From Ruegeria lacuscaerulensis (GTDB lineage Bacteria; Pseudomonadota; Alphaproteobacteria; Rhodobacterales; Rhodobacteraceae), in the NCBI RefSeq assembly GCF_013033355.1, contig NZ_WQDY01000001.1:248001-312000 (forward strand): a stretch of DNA of 64,000 nucleotides, written 5' to 3'. Below the pieces are notes generated by a model that saw only the letters and a list, made by a program, of their open reading frames with translations, was not told where the DNA came from and did not search any database. Of this stretch, positions 16,775 through 25,149 are shown piece after piece; position 1 is the stretch's first letter; every line of letters starts with the position of its first letter. The translations under genes were made by a program, and so were the position numbers.

Positions 16775-17386
16775 TCACGCTGCCGACATTCGGAAAGCTT
16801 CGCGCTCGATCTCCATGAAGACCCGACCGGCAGTGCCGACCGAGGCATAGAGGACCGAGTTCTCGGCGCCTTCCAAATCCGAATAGAAATGCGTGGCCCA
16901 AGGGCCGATATGTTTGTTCCAGAACGCTTTCTGGTCTTCCAAAGACGCGGGCGTGCCGAACCGGCCGACGATCATCCCCGCCATCATCTCCATCAACGAG
17001 GCGATGTTGTCTTCAGGTTCATAGACGTTTTGCGCCCGGGTAATACCGCGCACGGCCATGTCATTGCGCAGCTGAGCCAATGGTTTCTCGTTCAGGAATC
17101 CGGTCAGGTAAAAGCTGGCATAGGGCAGAAGCTCTCCGCGTCCCAGCCCAATGAACAGTGCGTTGAACTCACGTTCAGCAGCCGCAGGTTTGGTGACTTT
17201 GGCCACCCGCGCCATCGCTTGGATGGCCTGACCCAGATCGCTGTCATCGCCACTGAGGCCCACCATCTGGTCCAGCAGCATCTGACCTGGCGGACCGGCC
17301 AGCAGCAGGCCCAGAAAGTTGTAGAAATCCGCGCGCAGGCGATCCTCGGCCGAGACATCCATCTGTTGCGCTTCACTTGCTGTCAT
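16775..17386 (-). CDS. TorD/DmsD-family chaperone for formate dehydrogenase
   Basis: Cytosolic chaperone that likely binds the Tat signal of fdhA and holds the apoenzyme during cofactor insertion. The 203-residue, all-helical protein has ADFYNFLGLLLAGPP at its start and the family motif YEPEDNIASLMEMMAGMI, like the E(P)xDH motif of TorD. Helix-rich FWNKHIGPWATHFYSDLE follows. ATG 17386 has AAGGAT 7 nt upstream; ATG 17407 would overlap the DUF3306 gene. It starts 4 nt after that stop and ends 63 bp before the Tat-leader gene. Confidence 0.87.
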   Translation of the reverse strand: MTASEAQQMDVSAEDRLRADFYNFLGLLLAGPPGQMLLDQMVGLSGDDSDLGQAIQAMARVAKVTKPAAAEREFNALFIGLGRGELLPYASFYLTGFLNEKPLAQLRNDMAVRGITRAQNVYEPEDNIASLMEMMAGMIVGRFGTPASLEDQKAFWNKHIGPWATHFYSDLEGAENSVLYASVGTAGRVFMEIEREAFRMSAA

Positions 17387-17390
17387 TCGG

Positions 17391-17975
17391 TTATCCTTCG
17401 AATTCAAATTTCATGCGGCGCGGGGCAGGGGCGGCTTCCGCCTCCTCCGGCGCGTCTGGTTCTATTTCAGCCAAGAGAACGGGCTCTGGGTCGGGGGTGT
17501 CGATCTCTTCGGGTTCAGGCTGAGGCTCCTCGGCCTCGACCTCGATATCGGAGTCTTCCGCCTCGACTTCGGCCTTGGCGGCCAGCGCTTCGACATGAGC
17601 CAACATGCCCTTGCCGACCTGATAGGCGGTCTGCAGGTTTTCGATCACACAGGCCGCGTCGGTATAGTCTTCGCCATAATCGACCAGCCCATCGACATTG
17701 GCCAACACCGGGTTAAGCCGCCACAACCTGCGCAGGGCGCGGCGGCGCAGACGATCGGGAACGGCTTTGGCCATAAAGCCCGAGACGTCATCGCCCGCTT
17801 GTAACTGATCGGGATCGGGGAGGTTAAGCTCGGCCAGAATCTCGACGTCGGTCTTTTCCTCAAGCTCGGCGCGCTGGTCTGCGATCACCTGTTCTTCGGC
17901 TGCGATTACTTCGGCCTGAGCCTCGGCCTGAACGGCGGCTTTGCGGCGGGACCAGAAATCGCGGGCTTCAGTCAT
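17391..17975 (-). CDS. DUF3306 domain protein
   Basis: The 194-residue cytosolic protein begins with MTEARDFWSRRKAAVQAE. A Glu/Ala-rich segment follows, then the conserved core LPDPDQLQAGDDVSGFMAKA and RRRALRRLWRLNPVLANVDG, and a long acidic tail ending PAPRRMKFEFEG. DUF3306 proteins occur almost only beside formate dehydrogenase genes together with DUF3305 and a TorD-like chaperone. The strict linkage suggests a role in enzyme maturation; no activity is known to me. Its start overlaps the stop of the DUF3305 gene (ATGA). Confidence 0.82.
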   Translation of the reverse strand: MTEARDFWSRRKAAVQAEAQAEVIAAEEQVIADQRAELEEKTDVEILAELNLPDPDQLQAGDDVSGFMAKAVPDRLRRRALRRLWRLNPVLANVDGLVDYGEDYTDAACVIENLQTAYQVGKGMLAHVEALAAKAEVEAEDSDIEVEAEEPQPEPEEIDTPDPEPVLLAEIEPDAPEEAEAAPAPRRMKFEFEG

Positions 17976-18526
17976 TGGATGATCCTCCGCGGGGCGCGGT
18001 AAACATCGGACTCTTGCCGTATGCGCGCATCGCCTTTGCCATCTTCGACCAGATCAGTGCGTTTCTTGTCGCGCTTGCGTTTAACGAAGACTTCATCGCG
18101 GTGATGTTCCAACGCAAAATCCCGTACCCAGGCGATCAGCCCGTCGGTCATTGGAATTTTCTCGACAATCTCTTCACCGGTATCCGCGTAATCCTGCCCT
18201 TCATAGGGTGAGGCAGTAACCAGCACAGCATCCATCGGGCGCTGCCCGTCCAGCGCATCGCGCAGCACAAGGTATATCGAGGGCGTGCCGTCGGACAGGT
18301 TGACCATATACGCCTCGGTCTCATCCGCCCACAATGTGAGGGGGAGGGTTGCAGCGTGGTATTCCACAGCTTCGCCTTCCCGGCGCATTTCGTGCCAATC
18401 GGCAGGGCCCGCACCGGGCAACACCGCAATCGCACGCCAGTTCCATTTCGCCCAGCGAGTGACACCGGGTGTTTTGCGCACAACAACGCCTATCGGCATT
18501 TCAATCTGAGTAGCGGCCTTCGCCAC
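17972..18526 (-). CDS. DUF3305 domain protein
   Basis: First gene of the minus-strand formate dehydrogenase operon. The 184-residue protein contains the DUF3305 core: EMPIGVVVRKTPGVTRWAKW, then NWRAIAVLPGAGPADWHEMR, TEAYMVNLSDGTPSIYLVLR, and a basic tail rich in K and R. I chose GTG 18526 because GGGGAGG lies 6 nt upstream; an ATG at 18583 lacks such a site and ATG 18499 would cut into the domain. Always found with DUF3306 near formate dehydrogenase; function unknown. The divergent polyferredoxin gene starts 264 bp away, so promoters for both directions lie between. Confidence 0.8.
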   Translation of the reverse strand: MAKAATQIEMPIGVVVRKTPGVTRWAKWNWRAIAVLPGAGPADWHEMRREGEAVEYHAATLPLTLWADETEAYMVNLSDGTPSIYLVLRDALDGQRPMDAVLVTASPYEGQDYADTGEEIVEKIPMTDGLIAWVRDFALEHHRDEVFVKRKRDKKRTDLVEDGKGDARIRQESDVYRAPRRIIQ

Positions 18527-18790
18527 GTAGATCCTCCCCGGAAGGCTCTCCCCTGCCTTCCCCGTGTCCACTATGGTACACAAAATGATCTTCTGCCAAG
18601 TCCAAGCACTACGACTTTAGTCGCATACGTCGATAGCGAGTTCGTGAGGGGCCTTGTTCCCGGGTAGAAAAACAGGGTTGTGTAGCGCGTCCGGGGGTTG
18701 GATTTGGCGTGTTTGCGATGGGGTTTACATTGCCGTCCCCCGAATACAGCCTACTGTGCTGTGAGATGGCGCGACATCCGGGGAGGGGAT

Positions 18791-20740
18791 ATGAGCACCA
18801 AACTACTATTATGCGACTGCGCGGGCACTCAGCGCGTGGACGCAGACAAGATGGCATCCGCCTGCGATGCGACATGTTCCAAGGTCCACACAGCGCTGTG
18901 TACGCGCGAGTTGGAGACAGCTGCGAAGCTTATGCAAGACGGTGATGTGATCGTCGCCTGTGGGCAAGAGCAGGAAGTTTTTCGCAACTTGGCCGATGAG
19001 CTTGGGGTCGAGGCACCGGGTTTCGTCGATCTACGTGACCGCGCGGGATGGTCGGATGAGGGCGCGGATGCCGCCCCCAAGATGGCAGCGCTGGCGGCCG
19101 AGGCGCTGTTGCCGCAGCCGATCACGCCCAGCGTGGATGTCGTCAGCGAAGGCACGTGTTTCATCATCGGCCCCGGCGCGGTGGCGTTTGATCTAGCCGA
19201 GCGTCTTTCGTCGACCTTGGCCGTCACGGTCCTGAGCATCGACGATAGCGAGCCGATGTCGCGCGCCTATGATGTGGTGCGCGGGCGCGTTCGGTCGCTG
19301 ACTGGTGCTTTGGGCGGATTTTCTCTGCGGCTGGATGCACTACAACAGTTAGAACCCGGCGGGCGCGGAGCCTTTGCATGGTCGGAACCGCGCGACGGGG
19401 CGGGCTCCTCCTGCGATATCGTGCTGGACCTGGCCGGGGATACGCCGTTCGTGCAGGCCCCCGCCAAGCGCGAGGGGTATCTGAGAGCCGATCCCAAGGA
19501 TACGGTTGCCATAGAACGTCTGGCCTTTGAGGCCGCGCAACTGGTCGGCACCTTTGAAAAACCTCTCTATGTGCGGATGGAGGAAACCCTCTGCGCCCAT
19601 TCCCGCGCCGAACAGGTAGGGTGTTCGAACTGTCTGGACATCTGCCCGACTGGTGCGATCACCTCTGCGGGTGAACATGTGGCGATCGATCCTATGATCT
19701 GCGCCGGATGCGGAGAATGCGCGGCGGTTTGCCCCTCGACGGCGATCACCTACGAAGACCCGCCGGTTGCAGCACTTTTGTCCCGGATGCACATTCTGGC
19801 GCGTACTTATCGACGGGCCGAAGGACAAGCGCCCCGGCTGCTGGTTCATGATGCCCACGGGGCTGAAATGATCCGACTGTCCGCCCGCTTTGGCCGCGGT
19901 TTGCCTGCCGATGTGATCCCATTGGAACTGAACGTGATCTCGGGGTTTGGCCATTCCGAAATGCTGGCCGCTCTGGCCCATGGATTTGCTCGGGTTGATG
20001 TATTGCTGGCGCCAACGACCGAGCGGGATGCGCTGGATCGTGAACTGGCACTGGCCGAGGCCATCGCAGGCGCTGGGAAGCTGGGCCTGATTGATCAGGC
20101 CGATCCGGATGCGATGTCTGACGAACTATACGCACAGCACGTACCAGAGCCTTTGGCTGATCCGGTGCTGCCCTTGGGAAACCGGCGTCAAATCGCACGC
20201 TTGGCCGCGCAGGCGCTCAACCCTCAGGCCGAAGCTCCGTTGCCATTGCCCGAAGATGCGCCTTACGGAGCGGTGGCGGTGAACACAGACAGTTGCACGC
20301 TGTGTCTGAGTTGCGTGTCGCTCTGCCCGTCGGGGGCGTTGATCGACAACCCCGACATGCCGCAGTTGAACTTCCAGCAGGATGCCTGCCTGCAATGCGG
20401 TATGTGCCGAACAATCTGCCCCGAGGACGCGATCACGCTGATCCCGCAACTGGACCTGAGCGATGCGGCCCTGTCTCAGCAGGTGTTGAACGAAGAAGAA
20501 CCCTTTGCATGCGTCGAATGTGGCGCGCTGTTCGGTGTGAAATCCACAGTTGAAAGGATCATGGAGAAGCTGTCGGGCACGCATCCGATGTTTGCCACCT
20601 CGGACAAGGCGCGGATGATCCAGATGTGTGACAATTGCCGTGTGAACGCGCAGTTCCAGCAACAGGACAACCCGTTCCAGTCTGCGCCGCGTCCCAAGGT
20701 TGTTACGACCGAGGATTATTTCTCAAAGCGCAAAGATCAT
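18791..20740 (+). CDS. Multi-cluster ferredoxin protein linked to formate dehydrogenase
   Basis: Likely a cytosolic electron carrier or assembly factor. The coding region reaches its TGA stop at 20741-20743. The roughly 650-residue protein has a Cys-bearing N-terminus (LLLCDCAG, CDATC, ALCT, VACGQEQEVF) and a middle domain of about 150 residues with FIIGPGAVAFDLAERL. A first ferredoxin pair (CSNCLDICP, CAGCGECAAVCP, near 278-315) follows, then an alpha/beta segment and a second pair (CTLCLSCVSLCP near 502, CLQCGMCRTICP near 534). A C-terminal CVEC/CDNC ribbon lies near 574-616. ATG 18791 follows GGAGGGG closely. No signal peptide. Homologues in formate dehydrogenase loci are annotated only as 4Fe-4S proteins. 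Confidence 0.85.
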
Positions 20741-21465
20741 TGAAGCTGCAACGGTGCGCCCAGATCCGCGGCTTTGATGACCGATACAAAGGCCAGTATC
20801 GCCTCCAACTCGTCCAGCGTCATCTGGACGGGGTGGATGGGCGAGGGGCGTTCGGGGTCAAAGGGCAATGTCAGCCCGTCGATCTGGGTAAAGGCGGGGT
20901 GTGGGTTAAGGGCAAAGAACGCCTCGAATCGTTCCGACCAGTCGGGCATGGCGCGCAGGACTGCAAAGGATGGCGTCGAGCCCAGCCCATTCATGCGGTT
21001 TTGCGGGCCGATCACGTGACACCGCCCGCAATGAGTCATCGACAGTTCTTCGCCCCATGCGGCGTCGCCATCAACCACGACCTCTTCCTGCAGCGCCGCA
21101 ACTTCGAATTCGGCCGAGAAGGGCGCGCCGGTTTCCGGAGCAAACCCTTCAACCGTGCGCTTGCCGATATCGGACAGCAGCCAGTCGCGGAAACGTTCGT
21201 GTTTGGCATCCTCGCCGATCCTGAGGTGATAGATCACACCGTCGCGGGCAAAGACCGGATCACCCGGCGGGCCGCTTTCCAAAACCAAAACGCCGGTATC
21301 ATCCGCAATAACGCGTATCCCGGTCTTGAGTGAGAAGCGCGGAAGAATATGTTGCAACAGACCAGAGTCGGCAACCTCGGGCGGGGCAGCCAGTCCCAGC
21401 GCCTCTTGCGACCAAGAGGGGGTGGCGGAGAGCGTCAGGCTCAGGCACAAAAGGATAACGCGCAT
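20737..21465 (-). CDS. Cytochrome c with truncated TupA-like domain
   Basis: Periplasmic c-type cytochrome of unknown role. The 242-residue precursor has a signal peptide (residues 1-19, ending TPSWSQ). Residues 34-50 (SGLLQHILPRFSLKTGI) match TupA 37-53 at 11 of 17 positions. Residues 76-108 (GVI...HERFRDWLLSDIG) resemble the TupA C-terminal segment at 221-260. The roughly 150 residues that form most of the TupA fold are missing between them. A C-terminal domain carries one heme site CGRCH (146-150). Convergent with the polyferredoxin gene (7-nt overlap) and divergent from apbC. The TupA relation is my reading of the two sequences and needs an alignment or structure. Confidence 0.75.
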   Translation of the reverse strand: MRVILLCLSLTLSATPSWSQEALGLAAPPEVADSGLLQHILPRFSLKTGIRVIADDTGVLVLESGPPGDPVFARDGVIYHLRIGEDAKHERFRDWLLSDIGKRTVEGFAPETGAPFSAEFEVAALQEEVVVDGDAAWGEELSMTHCGRCHVIGPQNRMNGLGSTPSFAVLRAMPDWSERFEAFFALNPHPAFTQIDGLTLPFDPERPSPIHPVQMTLDELEAILAFVSVIKAADLGAPLQLQ

Positions 21466-21530
21466 GGGGTCAGCCTAACGGCAGCGCCCCGATTGCGTCA
21501 AATAAACTGAATGAGACGGAGACACATGCA

Positions 21531-21578
21531 ATGAAAATCAACCACTTGGTTGGATCGACACACGGAGAAAAGGCATGA
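21531..21578 (+). CDS. Possible 15-codon leader peptide overlapping apbC
   Basis: An ATG at 21531, with GGAG 9 nt upstream, opens a 15-residue frame (MKINHLVGSTHGEKA). It stops in an ATGA overlap with the apbC start codon. The peptide itself is unlike anything I know. The overlap could couple translation to apbC. It could also be chance, since 15 codons is short. Confidence 0.3.
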   Translation: MKINHLVGSTHGEKA

Positions 21579-22636
21579 GTGTTCGTGACGCAGTTCTGGC
21601 GAACCTGAAGAAAATCACCGATCCCATGTCCGGACAAGACATTGTCAGCGCCGGGATCGTGCGTGCCCTGAATGTCGAAGGTGACACCGTACGCTTCGTG
21701 ATGGAGATCGACCCTAAGAACGCCGAAAAGATGGAACCCGTGCGCGCGGCGGCCGAGCAGGCTGCTCAGATGGTTGATGGTGTGTTCAAGGTCTCGGCCA
21801 TGCTGACGGCGCATTCCGACAAGGCGCCGCCGGATCTGAAGCCGAAACCCAAACCCTCGCAAACCGGCCCGCAACCGGTGGCGGGCGTGGATCGCATCAT
21901 CGCCGTGGCCTCGGGTAAGGGGGGTGTCGGTAAATCGACCGTGTCCGCGAACCTCGCCTGTGCGCTGGCCGCCGAGGGGCGGCGCGTGGGTCTGTTGGAT
22001 GCGGATGTGTACGGCCCTTCGCAGCCCCGGATGCTGGGTGTCTCGGGGCGTCCGGCCAGCCCGGATGGCAAGACCATTCTGCCGCTGCGCAATCACGGCG
22101 TCACCATGATGTCCATGGGGCTGATGACCAACGAAGGGCAGGCGGTTGTCTGGCGAGGTCCGATGCTGATGGGCGCGTTGCAGCAGATGATGAACCAGGT
22201 GCAATGGGGCGCGCTGGATGTGCTGATCGTCGACCTGCCGCCCGGCACAGGTGATGTGCAACTGACGCTCAGCCAGAAGTTCCAGGTGGATGGCGCGATT
22301 GTTGTGTCGACCCCGCAGGACGTAGCCCTGATCGATGCCCGCAAGGGGATCGACATGTTCAACCAGTTGAAAACGCCCATCGTCGGCATGATCGAGAACA
22401 TGTCCACCCATATCTGTTCGAATTGCGGGCATGAGGAACATGTGTTCGGCCATGGTGGCGTGAAATCCGAGGCTGAATCTCTGGGTGTGCCGCTGCTGGG
22501 GGAAATCCCTCTGCATCTGGACATTCGCGTGGCCGCTGATGGGGGTGCGCCCATCGTGGTCAGCAAACCCGACAGCCCGCAGGCCGACGCGTTCCGCAAA
22601 ATCGCCCGCGACTTGATCGCCAAGGGCAACGCATGA
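21575..22636 (+). CDS. apbC: Fe-S cluster carrier ATPase ApbC (Mrp/NBP35 family)
   Basis: Binds and delivers iron-sulfur clusters in the cytosol. The 353-residue protein has an N-terminal DUF59/MIP18-like domain (residues 1-90), a Pro-rich linker, and a deviant Walker A ASGKGGVGKST near 111-121. Switch phrases LDADVYGPSQPRM and IVDLPPGTGD follow, then the cluster-binding CSNC within MSTHICSNCGHEEHVFG. GGAGAAAAGGC precedes ATG 21575. Its neighbours are formate dehydrogenase maturation genes, so it may serve that Fe-S-rich enzyme, although Mrp proteins are often general. Overlaps the next gene by 4 nt. Confidence 0.92.
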   Translation: MSVRDAVLANLKKITDPMSGQDIVSAGIVRALNVEGDTVRFVMEIDPKNAEKMEPVRAAAEQAAQMVDGVFKVSAMLTAHSDKAPPDLKPKPKPSQTGPQPVAGVDRIIAVASGKGGVGKSTVSANLACALAAEGRRVGLLDADVYGPSQPRMLGVSGRPASPDGKTILPLRNHGVTMMSMGLMTNEGQAVVWRGPMLMGALQQMMNQVQWGALDVLIVDLPPGTGDVQLTLSQKFQVDGAIVVSTPQDVALIDARKGIDMFNQLKTPIVGMIENMSTHICSNCGHEEHVFGHGGVKSEAESLGVPLLGEIPLHLDIRVAADGGAPIVVSKPDSPQADAFRKIARDLIAKGNA

Positions 22637-23322
22637 GCGAGCCGGTTTTTCCCCCTCTGTTGGTCGGTCACCCGGTGCAGGGGGGACAAGATCCGTTTCA
22701 GCGCGCGCAGGCCATGGCCGCGCTGGGATGTGATGCGGGCACCGTGGTTTACAACATTCAGGCTGACCGCTTACGCGTGGCTATCGTCTTTGCACCCGAA
22801 GTTCCGCTGCAGGACGCGATGGCGATGTTGCCGCTCTGCGCCGTGGGGTTTCAGAACGCTCTGGGCGCGCTGGCCCCGCCCGAGGTGGCGGTCCATCTGG
22901 ACTGGGACGGCCCGATCTGTGTGAACGGGGCTAAATGTGGGATGTTTCAGGTCGCGGCCTCAAGCACCGCGCCCGAGGAAGAGCCCGATTGGCTGATCGT
23001 CGGCTGGGAACTGGCACTGCTGCAAACCAGCGATGCGCCCGGCGAAAACCCAGATATTACAGCGCTTTACGATGAAGGTTGCGCTGAGGTGTCGCCGACT
23101 CAAATGGTTGAAAGCTGGTCAAGGCATATGCTGACATGGCTCAACCGCTGGCAAGAGGACGGAAATGCGCCGCTTCATGCCGAATGGATGGGGCTGCTAC
23201 GCGGGGTGGGCGAACCCTATGACACAGGTGTCTTTCTGGGCGCCGACGAGCGGTTCGGAATGCTGATCCGCGACGGTGCCGAAACAACCCTGCGCCCCTT
23301 GACGGATCTACTGGAGAACTAA
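22633..23322 (+). CDS. DUF4444 biotin/lipoate-ligase-like protein
   Basis: The 229-residue protein looks like the BPL/LPL catalytic fold of Rhodobacteraceae proteins annotated biotin/lipoate--protein ligase family (DUF4444). The visible phrases are FPPLLVGHPVQGG, VHLDWDGPICVNGAKCGMFQ and WLIVGWELAL in the N-terminal part, with a C-terminal WMGLLRGVGEPYD. The classical GRGRxGR biotin-binding loop is not seen, so activity as a ligase is doubtful. Starts in an ATGA overlap with apbC and ends 2 nt before the DUF6505 gene, so the three are co-translated. A role in formate dehydrogenase maturation is inferred from position. Confidence 0.75.
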   Translation: MSEPVFPPLLVGHPVQGGQDPFQRAQAMAALGCDAGTVVYNIQADRLRVAIVFAPEVPLQDAMAMLPLCAVGFQNALGALAPPEVAVHLDWDGPICVNGAKCGMFQVAASSTAPEEEPDWLIVGWELALLQTSDAPGENPDITALYDEGCAEVSPTQMVESWSRHMLTWLNRWQEDGNAPLHAEWMGLLRGVGEPYDTGVFLGADERFGMLIRDGAETTLRPLTDLLEN

Positions 23323-23324
23323 AG

Positions 23325-23804
23325 ATGAAACTGGCCCGCGCGATCCATTTCGACGAAAGCGACATGAACGTATTTCATTCCCCGGCCCGCACGGGCGAGT
23401 GGTGCATCTCGGGCGGGTTCGAGTTTTCGAACTGGGGCGAGGGCGATCTTGAGGGCAAGGCCCGGCAGGCTTTCGCGAACGGATGGCTGGGTGTCGAGAC
23501 CTTTGGCCGGGTGACATTCGTGGCAGTGACGCAAGTGGAACCAGCCGAGATCGACCAGATTGCGCAGAACCTGGCCGAGCATTTCGTACAAATCTACGGC
23601 GCGCCTTCGGTTGAGGCGGCGATGGGCGTCGCGCAAGCCGAAATCACTCATATGTCCGAGCTATGCGAAGAACATGCGCCAAACACCCTGCTGACCGTCG
23701 CGCGTGAACTATCCGAGACGGGTGTGCATGAGGCTTTCCGCATCATCACCCCGCAGGAAACCCAACTTGAGGCACTGGCCGTGCATGGGTCGCTGGACGA
23801 GTGA
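23325..23804 (+). CDS. DUF6505 family protein
   Basis: Function unknown. The 159-residue soluble protein begins MKLARAIHFDESDMNVFHSP, with EWCISGGFEFSNWGEGDLEG and ARQAFANGWLGVETFGRVTF after it, matching the small DUF6505 family. Later residues form helices with few conserved catalytic-looking side chains. Last gene of the apbC operon, 2 nt after the DUF4444 gene, and directly abuts the convergent sulfotransferase stop. Family members are found mostly in Rhodobacteraceae beside formate dehydrogenase and DUF4444 genes, as far as I recall. Confidence 0.75.
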   Translation: MKLARAIHFDESDMNVFHSPARTGEWCISGGFEFSNWGEGDLEGKARQAFANGWLGVETFGRVTFVAVTQVEPAEIDQIAQNLAEHFVQIYGAPSVEAAMGVAQAEITHMSELCEEHAPNTLLTVARELSETGVHEAFRIITPQETQLEALAVHGSLDE

Positions 23805-24506
23805 CTAAATTGGTTTCAGCTTAGGGTGCTTCAGCAACTCCATCTGGTCTATGGATTGGTTATTCGGATCAGTGCTGTAGCCTAGTAAGTTGAAATCCGA
23901 GCGGAACGTTTCGACGACAATATCTATCATCTCGGAGTTGTAGTGATCCGCAACTACCCTTGATCTATTGGACTTGTTTTGGTGGCTTAAACTGGCTTGG
24001 ATGTCGACTTTCGCACAAAAACTCTGGAAGTTGGTGCCTAGGTTTTCCATTCGGCCAACATAGCTGACAAGACATCGGTTCTGTTCGTCCAACAGAAAAC
24101 TTGTTTGTCTGTAAGGTGAAAGCTCGCCTCCGCAGCGCGTCAATATAAACTCTTCAAAAGAAATACCTTTGACCGCCTGGTGGTCATGATGAATTTCGGT
24201 TTGTTGGATGTAGCTATAAAGTGAAATCAACAAGTCGAATGGATTACGAACGAATGCAACCGAGCGCATTGTCCAATACACTGGGCCCAAGCGTTCCAGA
24301 TAGTCTATCGCCTTGGCATGATCTGGAAGCGGCTGGAACCGCGACTTTTGGTAGATGCCCCTGTTTATCGTTCGACCGTCCAAGCTTTTTAACATCCGCT
24401 GCAACGGATTCGGCCGATCAAATTCCTTACGTAACGCCCATGCGACCGAGCTTCCGCCGGTTTTGGGTATGTGGACGAAGACTATTTTATTCCTGGTGCC
24501 GATCAT
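23805..24506 (-). CDS. Sulfotransferase family protein
   Basis: Likely transfers sulfate from PAPS to a carbohydrate or other acceptor. The 233-residue protein has the 5'-phosphosulfate loop VHIPKTGGSSVAWAL near 10-24 and the 3'-phosphate motif SVAFVRNPFDLLISLYS near 82-98. The gene is visibly AT-richer than its neighbours and interrupts an otherwise functional cluster, which suggests gain by transfer. There is no ribosome site ahead of ATG 24506. Instead a perfect 13-bp hairpin ends 5 nt upstream. No terminator separates it from the convergent DUF6505 gene. Acceptor unknown; a surface polysaccharide is a common target in this family. Confidence 0.8.
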   Translation of the reverse strand: MIGTRNKIVFVHIPKTGGSSVAWALRKEFDRPNPLQRMLKSLDGRTINRGIYQKSRFQPLPDHAKAIDYLERLGPVYWTMRSVAFVRNPFDLLISLYSYIQQTEIHHDHQAVKGISFEEFILTRCGGELSPYRQTSFLLDEQNRCLVSYVGRMENLGTNFQSFCAKVDIQASLSHQNKSNRSRVVADHYNSEMIDIVVETFRSDFNLLGYSTDPNNQSIDQMELLKHPKLKPI

Positions 24507-24511
24507 CGCAC

Positions 24512-24544
24512 TACATTGCTATATTATTCAGATATAGCAATGTA
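24512..24544 (-). promoter_or_regulatory. Perfect 13-bp hairpin in the sulfotransferase leader
   Basis: TACATTGCTATAT (24512-24524) and its exact reverse complement ATATAGCAATGTA (24532-24544) flank a 7-nt spacer. The element sits 5 nt upstream of the start codon, where a ribosome site should be. It could be a repressor operator or an RNA hairpin that blocks or positions ribosomes. Confidence 0.6.
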
Positions 24545-24560
24545 ATTTGGGCTTATTGAT

Positions 24561-25061
24561 CTATATTAGATCGGCAAATCCCCCAAATTGTCCACGCTTG
24601 AAAATCAACCCCTTGCCTGTGCGGTACATCACCTTTTCGACCTGGCCAATCAGGATAAGGTGATCTCCGGCATCGTGTTGGGCGTTTAGCGTGCAATCAA
24701 ACCGAGCAAGGCAATCAGACAGGTGCGGACGCTTGGCATGGTCAGCTATCCAATCTGCGTGCGAGAAGTCTTCGCCATTTTCGGCAAACTTCAGTGCTTG
24801 ATCCTGCTGATCTTCGGCCATGACATGGATCGAATAATGCTGGCAGTTATGGAACGCGCCGAACCGGTTTGAGTTCTTTGCAAGGCACCAAAGAACCAGA
24901 GGTGGGTCCAGCGAGACCGACGAAAACGAATTCACCGTGATCGCCCGCGGCCCCATTTCGGTATGTGTTGTCACAACGGTGACCCCTGTTCCGAAACAGC
25001 CCAAGGCTTCGCGGAAAGCGATGCTTTGGTCGGGGGATGGGGTGAAAGTGGTCTCGGTCAT
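24561..25061 (-). CDS. Flavin reductase family protein (FMN-binding, split barrel)
   Basis: Reduces or binds FMN, often as the reductase partner of a two-component monooxygenase. The 166-residue protein shows FREALGCFGTGVTVVTTHTEMGPRAITVNSFSSVSLDPPLVLWCLAKNS in pieces: the FxTGVxVVTT start, the GxTxNSFxSVSLxPPL flavin motif, and HLILIGQVEKV near the end. ATG 25061 (MTETTF) is preferred; an in-frame GTG at 25097 would add 12 residues not typical of the family. Ribosome sites are weak for both. No oxygenase gene is adjacent, so the partner is unknown. Confidence 0.82.
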   Translation of the reverse strand: MTETTFTPSPDQSIAFREALGCFGTGVTVVTTHTEMGPRAITVNSFSSVSLDPPLVLWCLAKNSNRFGAFHNCQHYSIHVMAEDQQDQALKFAENGEDFSHADWIADHAKRPHLSDCLARFDCTLNAQHDAGDHLILIGQVEKVMYRTGKGLIFKRGQFGGFADLI

Positions 25062-25149
25062 CACGCGCTCATTCAGTGGCCGCGCCTCAGGTGCCACGGC
25101 CCAGTGAAATTGTCCACGAAAAGCTGCGCTTGAAACTGTATTTTTCAGC

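Noticed and set aside
18612..18623. Palindrome CGACT-TT-AGTCG in the DUF3305/polyferredoxin promoter region
   Set aside because: Only 5-bp arms, no match to FNR, ModE or LexA consensus; could be chance.
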